In this document: positions 36,566 to 45,985 of the stretch, in pieces
Layout: each line of letters opens with the position of its first letter
Numbering within the stretch: position 1 is the stretch's first letter
Origin: Cupriavidus sp. WKF15
GTDB lineage: Bacteria > Pseudomonadota > Gammaproteobacteria > Burkholderiales > Burkholderiaceae
Assembly: GCF_029278605.1 (NCBI RefSeq)
Contig: NZ_CP119573.1
Span: forward strand, 2,232,001 to 2,296,000
Direction: 5' to 3'
DNA: 64,000 nucleotides
Notes under the pieces: model-generated
Databases searched by the model: none
Told to the model about the DNA's origin: nothing
The model's input: the letters and a program-made list of their open reading frames with translations, nothing else
Translations under genes and position numbers: made by a program

Positions 36566-38041
36566 TCAGCCGAGCTGGCCCTGGCAAAGGTACTTGGTAT
36601 GCAGGTAGTCGTCCAGCCCGTGGCGGGAGCCTTCGCGCCCATAGCCGGATTCCTTGACGCCGCCGAACGGCGCGGCCTCGGCCGCAATGGCGCCTTCATT
36701 GATGCCGACCATGCCGGTCTCGAGCGCCTGCGCCACGCGCCAGATGCGGCGCACATCGTTCGAGTAGAAATACGCGGCCAGCCCGAACGGCGTGTCATTG
36801 GCGTCGCGGATCACTTCGGCCTCGTCGCGGAAGCGGAAGACCGGCGCCACCGGCCCGAAGGTCTCTTCGCAGGACAGTTCCATCGCCGGCGTGGCATCGA
36901 CCAGCACCGTCGGTGCGTAGTAGTGCGGACCCTCGGCCGTGCGCAGACGCCGTCCGCCCGTCACCACGCGCGCGCCCTTGGCCACCGCGTCTTCGACATG
37001 CCGCGCGATCTTGTCGACGGCACGCGCGTTGATCATCGGCCCGATCTGCGCATGCTCGTCCGTGGCAGGGCCAACGTGCAGCGCGCCAACGCGGCGTGCG
37101 AGCCGCTCGACAAAGTCGTCGTGCACGGACTCGTGCACGTAGACCCGGTTCGGGCATACGCAGGTCTGCCCGCCATTGCGGAACTTGGACGCCATCAGGC
37201 CATCGACCGCGGCGTCCAGGTCGGCATCCCCGAACACGATGAACGGCGCATTGCCGCCCAGTTCCAGCGACAGCTTCTTGAGCGTGCCGGCCGATTCGCG
37301 CGCAAGGTGCTTGCCGACCGGCGTGGAGCCCGTGAACGTGATCTTGCGCACGCGGCTGTCGGCCAGCCAGGCATCGACCACGGCCGGCGTGCTTTCGCGC
37401 GACGCCGTGACGATGTTGAGCACGCCCGCCGGCAGCCCGGCCTGCTCCGCCAGCCAGACCAGCGCGAGCGCGGTCAGCGGCGTGTCCTCGGCGGGCTTGG
37501 CCACTACCGTACACCCCGCTGCCAGTGCCGGTGCGATCTTGCGGGCGATCATCGCCAGCGGGAAATTCCAAGGCGTGATGGCCGCCACCACGCCTACCGG
37601 CTCCTTGAGCACCAGCAGTTTGCGGCCGGGCACGGCCTCCGCGACGATGTCGCCGCAGATGCGCGTGGCCTCTTCCGCAAACCACTCCACGTAAGAGGCG
37701 CCATACAGCACCTCGCCCACTGCTTCTTTCAGCGGCTTGCCCTGCTCGGTGGAGATGATGCGCGCCAGGTCATCCTTGTTCTCGAGGATCAGCGCGTGCC
37801 AGCGCTTGATCAGTTGCGCGCGCTCGCGCGCCGGGCGGGCGCTCCAGGCTGGGAACGCGTCGGCGGCGGCGTCGGCTGCACGGCCCGCGTCGTCATCGTC
37901 GCTGTCGGGCACATGGGCGAACACCTCGCCCGTGGCCGGATTGGTGACGGCAAGGCGGCGGCCCTGCCCGGCATCGCGCCATTGCTGGTTGATGAAGTTC
38001 TGCCCGCGCAGCAGCGCGGCATTGGCAAGAGTCAGGGACAT
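36566..38041 (-). CDS. NAD(P)-dependent semialdehyde dehydrogenase (GabD-like)
   Basis: A 491-residue aldehyde dehydrogenase. Motifs: ITPWNFPLAMIARKIAPALA, KPAEDTPLTA, ITFTGSTPVGK, catalytic Glu in LELGGNAPFIVF (about 263) and nucleophile Cys in NGGQTCVCPNR (about 297). The second Cys two residues on is typical of succinate-semialdehyde dehydrogenases. In this cluster the substrate may be a semialdehyde released by the aldolase or 2,5-dioxopentanoate. It lies between the aldolase and dehydratase genes. Confidence 0.94.
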   Translation of the reverse strand: MSLTLANAALLRGQNFINQQWRDAGQGRRLAVTNPATGEVFAHVPDSDDDDAGRAADAAADAFPAWSARPARERAQLIKRWHALILENKDDLARIISTEQGKPLKEAVGEVLYGASYVEWFAEEATRICGDIVAEAVPGRKLLVLKEPVGVVAAITPWNFPLAMIARKIAPALAAGCTVVAKPAEDTPLTALALVWLAEQAGLPAGVLNIVTASRESTPAVVDAWLADSRVRKITFTGSTPVGKHLARESAGTLKKLSLELGGNAPFIVFGDADLDAAVDGLMASKFRNGGQTCVCPNRVYVHESVHDDFVERLARRVGALHVGPATDEHAQIGPMINARAVDKIARHVEDAVAKGARVVTGGRRLRTAEGPHYYAPTVLVDATPAMELSCEETFGPVAPVFRFRDEAEVIRDANDTPFGLAAYFYSNDVRRIWRVAQALETGMVGINEGAIAAEAAPFGGVKESGYGREGSRHGLDDYLHTKYLCQGQLG

Positions 38042-38072
38042 GGAAGTTGCGTTAGGAATGCAGATGCAGCGC

Positions 38073-39596
38073 TCAGCTGACGATGCCCAGGTGCCAGGGC
38101 ACGAACTCGTTGTCGCCCAGTCCCAGCAGCTCGCTCTTGGTCGGCAGGCCGGACGCGGCCTGCAGGATATGTTCGAAGATGCGCTGCCCCATCTGCTCGA
38201 TCGTCAGCACACCATCCACCACCAGCCCGCAGTTGATATCCATGTCCTCCTGCAGGCGCGCGTACATGGGCGAATTCGACGCGAGCTTGATCGTCGGCGC
38301 CGGCTTGGAGCCGAACATCGAGCCACGGCCCGTCGTGAAGCAGATCAGGTTGGCGCCGCTGGCAATCTGGCCCGTCACCGCCACCGGGTCGTAGCCGGGT
38401 GAATCCATGAAGACGAAACCCGCCTGGTCGATCGGCTCGGCGTACTCGTACACCGCCTGCAGCGGCGTGGTGCCGCCCTTCATGGCCGATCCGAGCGACT
38501 TCTCGAAAATGTTCGCCAGTCCGCCCTGCTGGTTGCCGTGACCGACCACGCCGTTGAACTGCGCGTTGTGCCCGGCGGTGTAGCGCTCCCACCAGGCCAG
38601 GCGATCGAGCAGCTTCTGCCCGACTTCCGGCGTGACCGCGCGGCGCGTCAGCATGTACTCCACGCCGTGGATCTCCGGCGTTTCCGACAGGATCGCGGTA
38701 CCGCCATGGCGCACCAGGATGTCCATGGCCGCGCCCAGCGCCGGGTTCGCGCTGATGCCGGAGAACCCGTCCGAGCCGCCGCACTCGAGCCCGATCTTCA
38801 GATGGCTGGCCGACACGCGCCGGCGGACCGCCAGGTTTGCGGCCGGCAGCATCGATTCCACGGCGCGGATGCCTGCCTGGATGGTCTCGCGCGTGCCGCC
38901 GGTGTCCTGCATGACCAGCGTCTGCATGGCCGCGCCCGGTTCCAGCCCTTGCGATTCCACCAGCCCGGCGACCTGGTTGCGCTCGCATCCCAGGCCCACG
39001 ATCAGCACGCCGGCCAGGTTCGGATGCCGCGCATAGCCGGCCAGGGTACGGCGCAGCACGTCGAAGTGCTCGCTTGGCGACGACATGCCGCAGCCGCTGG
39101 TCTGCGCGAAGGCCACCACGCCGTCCACGTTCGGATAGGCGGCCAGCCGTTCCGGCGTGAAATGCGCGGCGATCTGCCGGATCACGGTCGACGAGCAGTT
39201 CACCGACGACAGAATGCCGACGAAATTGCGCGTGCCGACGCGGCCATCCGGGCGTACAAAGCCCATGAACGTGGCCCGCTCCGCTTCCGGCACGTAGTCG
39301 ATCTCGCGCACGTCCTGGCAAAAGCCCGGATCACGGTAGAAGTCCACCAGCCTGAGGTTGTGCGAATGCACGTGCTCGCCGGCCGCGATATCGCGCGCCG
39401 CGACGCCGATCACGGTGTCGTATTTGCGCACCGGCGTGCCGCCGGCAATGGCGCAGGCCGCGATCTTGTGGCCGGCCGGAACCTGCGCACGCACGCGCAG
39501 CGCGGGATCGGACAACTGCTGCCCCAGCGCCAGTTCACCCCTGGCGATCAATACGTTGTCGTTGGCATGCAGCCGGATGACGGGATTCGTATTCAC
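38073..39596 (-). CDS. UxaA/GarD-family hydro-lyase (galactarate/altronate dehydratase type)
   Basis: A 507-residue dehydratase. N-terminal SAF domain (about 5-80; HANDNVLIARGELALGQ... AARDIAAGEHVHSHNL) joined to the catalytic part (about 100-507). The catalytic part has GFVRPDGRVGTRNF, SVNCSS, TSGCGMSS, GLGCERNQ, LECGGSDGFSG, MDSPGYDP and TTGRGSMFG. Conserved Cys and His suit iron-dependent dehydration of a hexarate or hexonate. It starts at GTG 39596. Directly upstream is a solute receptor and downstream a semialdehyde dehydrogenase and aldolase, forming a sugar-acid catabolic operon. Whether the substrate is galactarate is not shown. Confidence 0.92.
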   Translation of the reverse strand: MNTNPVIRLHANDNVLIARGELALGQQLSDPALRVRAQVPAGHKIAACAIAGGTPVRKYDTVIGVAARDIAAGEHVHSHNLRLVDFYRDPGFCQDVREIDYVPEAERATFMGFVRPDGRVGTRNFVGILSSVNCSSTVIRQIAAHFTPERLAAYPNVDGVVAFAQTSGCGMSSPSEHFDVLRRTLAGYARHPNLAGVLIVGLGCERNQVAGLVESQGLEPGAAMQTLVMQDTGGTRETIQAGIRAVESMLPAANLAVRRRVSASHLKIGLECGGSDGFSGISANPALGAAMDILVRHGGTAILSETPEIHGVEYMLTRRAVTPEVGQKLLDRLAWWERYTAGHNAQFNGVVGHGNQQGGLANIFEKSLGSAMKGGTTPLQAVYEYAEPIDQAGFVFMDSPGYDPVAVTGQIASGANLICFTTGRGSMFGSKPAPTIKLASNSPMYARLQEDMDINCGLVVDGVLTIEQMGQRIFEHILQAASGLPTKSELLGLGDNEFVPWHLGIVS

Positions 39597-39603
39597 TTGG
39601 CAC

Positions 39604-40623
39604 TCAACCTTGCTGCAGCAGTTCCTTGAGCCTCAGCTCCTGGATCAGCTGGGTTTCCTGGGCGTACACCGTTGCCACGTACTTCTTGTAGTCGGGGCCA
39701 TCGAGGTACATCACGGGTGCGTCAAGGCGCGCGGCCACATTGTGAAACTCGGTGCTTGCCACCGCAGCACGGAAGGCGTCGCGCAGCTTCTTCTCGATGG
39801 CCGCTGGCAGGCCCTTTGGTGCGCCGATACCGTTCGGCGCCTCCACCACCACGTTGAAGCCCAGTTCCTTCAGCGTGGGCGTCTCCTTGAAGCGCGTGGC
39901 GCGCTGCTCGCCCCAGGTCGCCAGCAGGCGCAGCTTGCCGGCCTCGACGTGCGGGGCCCACGAGCTGGAGTCGGCCAGCAGATCGACCTGGCCGGCCAGC
40001 ACATCCTGCAGCGCCGCGGCGCCGCCCTTGTAGGCGATGGCGTTGAACTTCACGCCGGCCGCCAGCGCGAACTGCTCCATGCCGACGTGCGTGGCGCCGC
40101 CGATGCCGGCATGCGCGTACGTAATCCGACCGGGACTGGCCTTGGCCGCGGCTACGACATCCTGCAGCGTCTTGAAGCGCGAGTTCGTGGGTACGGCAAT
40201 GCCGAAGGTCTGGCCCGAGGTGCGCGCCAGGTAGGTCAGCTCGGTGCGCGGGTCCAGCTGCAGCATGCCCAGCTGCGAGAAGCGCGTGACCGAGATCGGG
40301 ATCTGCCCGATGGTGTAGCCGTCCGGGTTGGCCCGCGCCAGTGCCTTGGTGCCGATCATGCCGGACGCGCCGGCACGGTTCTCGACCACGATCGATTGTT
40401 TCAGGATGCCGGAGGCCACCTGGCACAGGGCGCGCATGGACTGGTCCGCGGTGCCGCCCACCGGCCAGGGGCAGATGAACGTGATGGGACGCTCGGGATA
40501 CTCCGCCGCGGCAGCGTGGCCCACGCCAGGCAGGAGCATGCCGGCCGTACCCGCGGCAGCGGCCGCCGCACCGCCGATGAGCAGCTTGCGACGCTTCGGA
40601 TTGAAGGGGAGTCCTTGAGTCAT
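39604..40623 (-). CDS. Bug/TctC-type periplasmic solute receptor
   Basis: A 339-residue tripartite-tricarboxylate-type receptor from ATG 40623 (MTQGLPF, GGAGA upstream). The N-terminus has a twin-arginine-like signal (NPKRRKLLIGGAAAAAAG) cleaved near AAA-EYPERP. Bug motifs: YPERPITFICPWPVGGTADQ, VVENRAGASGMIG, IGQIPIS, YAHAGIGGATHV, YKGGAAALQDVLAGQVD and the C-terminal GPDYKKY. It should bind a carboxylate in the periplasm. No TctA/TctB membrane genes are adjacent, as is usual for orphan Bug proteins. It is first in the sugar-acid operon and divergent from the LysR regulator. Confidence 0.93.
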   Translation of the reverse strand: MTQGLPFNPKRRKLLIGGAAAAAAGTAGMLLPGVGHAAAAEYPERPITFICPWPVGGTADQSMRALCQVASGILKQSIVVENRAGASGMIGTKALARANPDGYTIGQIPISVTRFSQLGMLQLDPRTELTYLARTSGQTFGIAVPTNSRFKTLQDVVAAAKASPGRITYAHAGIGGATHVGMEQFALAAGVKFNAIAYKGGAAALQDVLAGQVDLLADSSSWAPHVEAGKLRLLATWGEQRATRFKETPTLKELGFNVVVEAPNGIGAPKGLPAAIEKKLRDAFRAAVASTEFHNVAARLDAPVMYLDGPDYKKYVATVYAQETQLIQELRLKELLQQG

Positions 40624-40721
40624 GGGGGATGTCTCCGTTGTTATGGGGCGGACAGGCCGCCCGCGCTGTGCCTGCATTGTGTTCGCGCCAAACATAACAA
40701 TCCAATCAGAAACTGGCATTG

Positions 40722-40745
40722 CTACATAACATCATCGTTATGTAG
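40722..40745. promoter_or_regulatory. LysR-type operator between receptor and regulator genes
   Basis: CTACATAAC (40722-40730) and GTTATGTAG (40737-40745) form perfect 9-bp arms around 6 bp, with the T-N11-A core of LysR sites. A matching half-site ACATAAC lies at 40692-40698, towards the receptor gene. This is a good candidate for the recognition and activation sites of the adjacent LysR protein. Confidence 0.72.
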
Positions 40746-40754
40746 ACTCGGGCC

Positions 40755-41708
40755 ATGGCCAATATCGATCGCGCACTGCGCTCCAACATCAAGTTACGCC
40801 ACCTGCAGTTGCTGGTGGCGCTCGATGAATTCCGGCACCTGGGCCGCACGGCCGAATTCCTGTCGGTCAGCCAGCCGGCCGTCTCGCGCGTGCTGACGGA
40901 AGTCGAGAAGATGCTCGGCCTGACGCTGTTCACGCGCTCCACGCGCGGCACGGAGCCCACGGCGGCCGGCGAATCGCTGGTGCGTTTCGCACGCTCGGTG
41001 CTGGCGCAGTATGAGCAGACGCGCGACGAGATCGCCGCCGTCGAAAGCGGTGCATCGGGGCGTATCCGTATCGGCTCGATGGGTGCGGCGCTGCCGGCAC
41101 TGCTGGCGCGCGCGGTGGGCATGCTCAAGGAGCGTTCGCCGCGCGCCACCGTGCTGGTCGAGGAAGGCGACCTGACCCACTTGCTGCCCAAGTTGCGCCT
41201 GAGCGAGCTGGATCTCATCGTCGGCAGGCTCGAACCCGGCTATGCCGCGCCGGACCTGCTGGCCGAAGCCTTGTATGACGATCCGATGGTCGTGGTAGTC
41301 AGGCGCGGGCACCGCCTCACGCGCAAGTCCGGCCCGGGCTGGCGCGACCTGGCGCAGATGCCGTGCGTACTGCCGCCGCCCTGGGCCTCGCTGCGGGTAA
41401 AGATCGAGCAGGCCTTCCACCAGCACGGCCTGCACCCGCCGCAGGACGTGATCGAGTCGTCGTCCTACCTGGCCCTGGCCACCTTTGCCGCCGAGCGCGA
41501 CGCGGCGGGCTTCATGGCCCGTTCCGCCGCGCAGGCCCTGGAGGCCGAGGGCCGCCTGCGGATCCTGGCCATGGACGTGCCGGTAGATCTGCCCCCGGTA
41601 GGGGTCATGACGCTGCGCGAGCGCGCGCTGACCAGCAGTGCCGTACAGATGACCGACTACCTTCGGCGCGCCGCCGCCGGGTTGACGGCGCGCGGCCAGG
41701 CGGCATAA
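40755..41708 (+). CDS. LysR-family regulator of the sugar-acid cluster
   Basis: A 317-residue LysR protein. Winged helix-turn-helix about 14-70 (LGRTAEFLSVSQPAVSRVLTEVEKMLG), effector domain about 100-300. It resembles the GbpR-like group (IKLRHLQLLVALDE start; RIRIGSMGAALPALLARAVGML), which controls sugar and aromatic-acid genes. The start codon is 10 bp from a perfect inverted repeat, fitting autoregulation plus activation of the divergent operon. The inducer is probably an intermediate of that pathway. Confidence 0.92.
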   Translation: MANIDRALRSNIKLRHLQLLVALDEFRHLGRTAEFLSVSQPAVSRVLTEVEKMLGLTLFTRSTRGTEPTAAGESLVRFARSVLAQYEQTRDEIAAVESGASGRIRIGSMGAALPALLARAVGMLKERSPRATVLVEEGDLTHLLPKLRLSELDLIVGRLEPGYAAPDLLAEALYDDPMVVVVRRGHRLTRKSGPGWRDLAQMPCVLPPPWASLRVKIEQAFHQHGLHPPQDVIESSSYLALATFAAERDAAGFMARSAAQALEAEGRLRILAMDVPVDLPPVGVMTLRERALTSSAVQMTDYLRRAAAGLTARGQAA

Positions 41709-41752
41709 AAGGGCTACCATACCGCTTTTGCCCAGTTCATCAAGAGCAAGCC

Positions 41753-42865
41753 ATGCACCACGATCCGCAGACCTCCACCTCGGACCGCACCAGCGTATCG
41801 GACGACGCCCGTGTCGACGACATCATCCCGTTGCCGCCGCCCGAACACCTGATCCGGTTCTTTCCCATTAGCGGTACGCCGGTCGAATCGCTCGTCACAA
41901 CGACGCGTCAGCGCATTTCCCGCATCCTGCATGGCCAGGATGACCGCTTGCTCGTCATCATGGGGCCGTGCTCCATCCACGACCCGCATGCTGCGATCGA
42001 CTACGCGCAGCGGCTCATGGCGCAGCGCGTACGGCATGCCGCGACGCTGGAAATCGTGATGCGCGTGTACTTTGAAAAGCCCCGTACCACCGTGGGCTGG
42101 AAAGGCCTGATCAACGACCCGTACCTCGACGAAAGCTACCGCATTGACGAGGGGCTGCGGATGGCACGCCACCTGCTGCTCGAGATCAATCGCCTCGGGC
42201 TGCCGGCCGCCGGCGAGTTCCTGGACGTCATCTCGCCCCAATACATCGGTGACCTGATCAGCTGGGGCGCCATCGGCGCGCGCACCACGGAAAGCCAGAT
42301 CCACCGGGAACTGGCATCGGGCACGTCGGCGCCGATCGGCTTCAAGAATGGCACCGACGGCAATATCAAGATCGCCATCGACGCGATCCAGGCGGGCTCG
42401 CGCCCGCACCACTTTCTTGGCGTGCACAAGAACGGGCAGGTCGCGACGGTACACACCCGCGGCAATCCGGACTGCCACGTCATCCTTCGCGGCGGCAAAG
42501 CCCCGAACTATGACGCCGATTCCGTGGCCGCCGCCTGCAAGGAGCTGGAAGCGGCCGGGCTGGGCCGGCGCCTCATGGTCGACTGCAGCCACGCCAACAG
42601 CAGCAAGCAACACCAGCGCCAGGTCGATGTCGCGCGCGACGTGGCACAACAGGTCAGCGGCGGCAGCCGGTCGATCTTTGGCGTGATGGTCGAGAGCCAC
42701 CTGATCGCCGGCGCCCAGAAGTTCACGCCGGGCCAGCACAGCCCGGCGGAACTGACCTACGGCCAGAGCATCACCGATGCCTGTATCGGGTGGGAAGACT
42801 CGGTCGCGGTGCTCGACATGCTGGCCGACGCGGTCACGGCACGACAGCGCAAGACTGCCGTTTGA
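41753..42865 (+). CDS. aroG: 3-deoxy-7-phosphoheptulonate synthase (DAHP synthase)
   Basis: A 370-residue class I DAHP synthase that joins phosphoenolpyruvate and erythrose 4-phosphate in the first shikimate step. Motifs: LLVIMGPCSIHDP (metal Cys, about 65), RVYFEKPRTTVGWKGLINDP (substrate binding), GARTTESQIHRELASG, GFKNGTDGN, LRGGKAPNYD and MVDCSHANSSK. The open frame extends upstream through the LysR gene, but the domain starts only after ATG 41753. The ribosome site is weak. Which E. coli isozyme it equals (AroF, G or H) cannot be told by eye, so the symbol is approximate. Confidence 0.95.
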   Translation: MHHDPQTSTSDRTSVSDDARVDDIIPLPPPEHLIRFFPISGTPVESLVTTTRQRISRILHGQDDRLLVIMGPCSIHDPHAAIDYAQRLMAQRVRHAATLEIVMRVYFEKPRTTVGWKGLINDPYLDESYRIDEGLRMARHLLLEINRLGLPAAGEFLDVISPQYIGDLISWGAIGARTTESQIHRELASGTSAPIGFKNGTDGNIKIAIDAIQAGSRPHHFLGVHKNGQVATVHTRGNPDCHVILRGGKAPNYDADSVAAACKELEAAGLGRRLMVDCSHANSSKQHQRQVDVARDVAQQVSGGSRSIFGVMVESHLIAGAQKFTPGQHSPAELTYGQSITDACIGWEDSVAVLDMLADAVTARQRKTAV

Positions 42866-43078
42866 CCCATCCTGGTGTCCCGCTGCCCGCGTGGACGGAG
42901 TGCATCGGCCTAATTGACCGATACTGCACCGCACCGTCGAGTTAAACTTCTTCCTGTTCCCGGACCGGCATCTGAAATGCGGCATTTTCGCCACTTTCAC
43001 ACCTGAACCCGGGACTATCTTGCACGCATTGCATCGGCAATCCGGAATCCCTATCCGAAGACGAAGAGACACAGAAAC

Positions 43079-44173
43079 ATGAGCGCTGACAACCAATTGC
43101 AGTTCACCGTGGAACGTCACCCCAACCCCACGCCGGCCGACAAGATCGCGGCCGCGCTGGTCGACCCCGCCTTCGGACGTGTCTTCACCGACCACATGGT
43201 CACGATCCGCTGGACCGAAGGGCGCGGCTGGCATGACGCCAAGGTGGAAGCGCGCCGCCCGTTCCAGATCGACCCGGCCTGCGCCGTCCTGCACTATGCG
43301 CAGGAGATCTTCGAAGGCATGAAGGCCTACCGCGGCGCCGATGGCAAGATCTCGCTGTTCCGCCCGCAGGAAAACGCCAAGCGTTTTCGCGCCTCCGCTG
43401 CCCGCATGTCGATGGCCGACTTGCCGGAAGCCGATTTCCTGCGCGCGGTCGAGGCGCTCGTGGACATCGACCGCGACTGGATCCCGGGTGGCGACGGCAG
43501 CCTGTACCTGCGCCCGTTCATGTTTGCCACGGAAAACTTCCTCGGCGTGCGCGCCGCGGCCGAGTATGTGTTCTGTGTCATCGCCTGCCCGGTCGGCCCG
43601 TACTTCAAGGGCGGCAAGTCGGCGGTCGCGGTGTGGGTGTCGGACCAGTACACGCGCGCGGCGCCGGGCGGCACGGGTGCGGCAAAGTGCGGCGGCAACT
43701 ATGCGGCCAGCCTGATCGCGCAGACCGAGGCCTCGCAGAAGGGCTGCGACCAGGTGGTCTTCCTTGACGCCGCGGAACACCGCTGGATCGAGGAACTCGG
43801 CGGCATGAACGTGTTCTTTGTCATGGACGACGGCTCGCTGCTGACGCCCCCGCTGTCCGGCACGATCCTGCCGGGCATCACGCGCGCATCGATCATCGAA
43901 CTGGCCCGCCGCGAAGGCCTCAAGGTTTCTGAAACGCCATACGCGTTCGAAGCATGGCAGGCGGACGCCGCGAGCGGCCGCGTCAAGGAAACCTTCGCCT
44001 GCGGCACCGCCGCCGTGGTGACCGCGATTGGCACCGTGCGCCATGCCGGCGGCGAATTCACGATCGGCAACGGCGGCGAGGGCGAAGTCACGCGCCGCAT
44101 TCGCTCGCTGCTGACCGGCATCCAGCGCGGCAAGGAGCCGGACACCTTCGGCTGGGTCCACCACATCGCCTGA
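43079..44173 (+). CDS. ilvE: Branched-chain amino acid aminotransferase
   Basis: A 364-residue fold-IV PLP aminotransferase of the larger class shared with eukaryotic BCATs. It interconverts Val, Leu and Ile with their 2-keto acids. Motifs: HYAQEIFEGMKAYRG, LYLRPFMFATENFLGV, PLP Lys203 in GAAKCGGNYAAS, EELGGMNVFFV, TPPLSGTILPGITR and the cofactor phosphate loop ETFACGTAAVVTAIG. The 213 bp before it contain no gene or recognisable leader. It can supply valine or feed it into the degradation operon elsewhere in the window. Confidence 0.96.
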   Translation: MSADNQLQFTVERHPNPTPADKIAAALVDPAFGRVFTDHMVTIRWTEGRGWHDAKVEARRPFQIDPACAVLHYAQEIFEGMKAYRGADGKISLFRPQENAKRFRASAARMSMADLPEADFLRAVEALVDIDRDWIPGGDGSLYLRPFMFATENFLGVRAAAEYVFCVIACPVGPYFKGGKSAVAVWVSDQYTRAAPGGTGAAKCGGNYAASLIAQTEASQKGCDQVVFLDAAEHRWIEELGGMNVFFVMDDGSLLTPPLSGTILPGITRASIIELARREGLKVSETPYAFEAWQADAASGRVKETFACGTAAVVTAIGTVRHAGGEFTIGNGGEGEVTRRIRSLLTGIQRGKEPDTFGWVHHIA

Positions 44174-44232
44174 CGCCCACGCCCTGCCCCGGGGCGGACG
44201 GGTGACCGATGACCGGTCTCCGGGTCAGGGCC

Positions 44233-44251
44233 GGCCCAGCAAGCCTGGGCC
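44233..44251 (+). terminator. Hairpin after ilvE
   Basis: The perfect 7-bp stem GGCCCAG/CTGGGCC with a 5-nt loop lies 60 bp after the ilvE stop. A short T-run follows 15 bp later (GGTCTTTTTC). Confidence 0.5.
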
Positions 44252-44297
44252 AATCTGATACGGTCTTTTTCACGTCCATTGCTTCTGTTCTCCTGCC

Positions 44298-44328
44298 CGC
44301 CGCACGCTTAGCATCGAAACGTGCGGCG
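44298..44328. other. 9-bp inverted repeat in the cydA leader region
   Basis: CGCCGCACG (44298-44306) and CGTGCGGCG (44320-44328) can form a hairpin with a 13-nt loop in the 368-bp gap before cydA. It may be part of the cydA 5' region or a second ilvE terminator. I see no FNR-type TTGAT-N4-ATCAA site in this gap. Confidence 0.4.
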
Positions 44329-44541
44329 AAGGCCCAGAGCTGGCGCCAGCCTGCTGCGACGTTATGTCGCCGCAGCATCTGAGCCCTTGCCGGCACGTGG
44401 CGGCGCGTGCGGCGTACACTACGCTTACCGCACGCGCCAACGGCCCGAGCCCCTGGCGCGCCTGCCTGCGAACCCGTCGCGCTTACCAGCGTGGCGAAGC
44501 AGCTACGGCGTGCGAAGGGCCAGCGCCACGGAGAACAAGAC

Positions 44542-45981
44542 ATGTTTGGCTTCACCGCGCTAGAACTCGCCCGTATCCAGTTCGGCTTTACCGTTTCCTT
44601 CCATATCATCTTTCCCGCCATCACCATCGGGCTGGCCGCGTATCTCGCGGTGCTCGAGGGTTGCTGGCTGCGCACGCAGCGGCCGGTCTACCGGGACCTG
44701 TACCACTTCTGGTCGAAGATCTTTGCGGTCAATTTCGGCATGGGCGTGGTGTCGGGGCTGGTCATGGCGTACCAGTTCGGCACCAACTGGAGCTTCTTCT
44801 CGGAATTCGCGGGCAGCATCACCGGCCCCTTGCTGACCTATGAGGTACTGACGGCCTTCTTTCTCGAGGCAGGCTTTCTCGGTGTGATGCTGTTCGGCTG
44901 GAATCGCGTCGGGCCGGGACTGCATTTCTTCGCGACCGTCATGGTGGCGCTCGGCACGCTGATTTCGGCGACCTGGATCCTGGCCTCCAACAGCTGGATG
45001 CAGACCCCGCAAGGCTACGAGATCATCAATGGCCGCGTCGTGCCGACCGACTGGTTCCAGGTCATCTTCAACCCGTCGTTCCCCTACCGCCTGGTGCATA
45101 TGAGCGTGGCGGCCTTCCTGGCCACGGCCTTGTTCGTCGGCGCATCAGCGGCCTGGCACCTGCTGCGCGGCCGCGACAATCCGGCCATCCGCAAGATGCT
45201 GTCGATGGCGATGTGGATGCTGCTGATCGTGGCGCCGATCCAGGCCGTGATCGGCGACATGCATGGCCTGAACACACTGGAGCACCAGCCTGCCAAGATC
45301 GCCGCGATGGAAGGCCACTGGGAAAACCACGGCGAGCAGGGCTTCCCGCTGCTGCTGTTCGGCTGGCCCGACATGGAACGCGAGGAAACCCGCTTTGCCG
45401 TGGGCATTCCGCGCCTGGGCAGCCTGATCCTCACGCACAGCCTCGATGGCCAGATCCGGGGCCTGAAGGAATTCGCGCCGCAGGACCGGCCCAACTCGGC
45501 CATCCTGTTCTGGTCATTCCGCGTGATGGTCGGGCTCGGCATGCTGATGATCCTGCTGGGCCTGTGGAGCCTGTGGCTCAGGCGCGGCAAGCGGCTGTTC
45601 CAGTCGAGGCCGTTCCTGCGCATGGCGCTGTGGATGGGACCGACAGGACTGGTCGCGCTCCTGGCCGGCTGGTACACCACCGAGATCGGGCGCCAGCCCT
45701 GGGTCGTCTACGGGCTGCAGCGCACCGCCGACGCGGTCACGCCGCACCACGTGCCCGAACTCGCACTGACGTTGGGCCTGTTCGTCGTGGCCTACTTCTT
45801 CGTGTTCGGCGTGGGCATTGCCTACATGCTGCGGCTGGTGCGCAAGGGCCCGGTGATCGACGAAGGCAAGCATGAGCCCCAGGGCGGCCCCGGCCGCGGA
45901 CATACTCCCGCACGCCCGCTTTCCGCCATTGAGGATGATGATGTGATGGCGCCCAACCAACCCGCTCGCAGCAGGAGCTGA
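44542..45981 (+). CDS. cydA: Cytochrome bd-type quinol oxidase subunit I (CIO type)
   Basis: A 479-residue inner-membrane subunit of the cyanide-insensitive quinol oxidase that reduces O2 to water at low oxygen. About nine membrane spans. Heme ligand His21 (TVSFHIIFPAITIG) corresponds to E. coli His19; the second His lies in YRLVHMSVAAF near residue 185, and the quinol loop (GLNTLEHQPAKIAAMEGHWE) is present. It is shorter than E. coli CydA (522) and appears to lack the long Q-loop insert, as in CioA. The ATG follows GGAGAAC. cydB begins 4 bp after the stop. Confidence 0.96.
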   Translation: MFGFTALELARIQFGFTVSFHIIFPAITIGLAAYLAVLEGCWLRTQRPVYRDLYHFWSKIFAVNFGMGVVSGLVMAYQFGTNWSFFSEFAGSITGPLLTYEVLTAFFLEAGFLGVMLFGWNRVGPGLHFFATVMVALGTLISATWILASNSWMQTPQGYEIINGRVVPTDWFQVIFNPSFPYRLVHMSVAAFLATALFVGASAAWHLLRGRDNPAIRKMLSMAMWMLLIVAPIQAVIGDMHGLNTLEHQPAKIAAMEGHWENHGEQGFPLLLFGWPDMEREETRFAVGIPRLGSLILTHSLDGQIRGLKEFAPQDRPNSAILFWSFRVMVGLGMLMILLGLWSLWLRRGKRLFQSRPFLRMALWMGPTGLVALLAGWYTTEIGRQPWVVYGLQRTADAVTPHHVPELALTLGLFVVAYFFVFGVGIAYMLRLVRKGPVIDEGKHEPQGGPGRGHTPARPLSAIEDDDVMAPNQPARSRS

Positions 45982-45985
45982 CACC

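Noticed and set aside
41714..44164. 816-codon minus-strand open frame opposite aroG and ilvE
   Set aside because: Antisense to two conserved biosynthetic genes, with His/Arg/Ala-rich composition.
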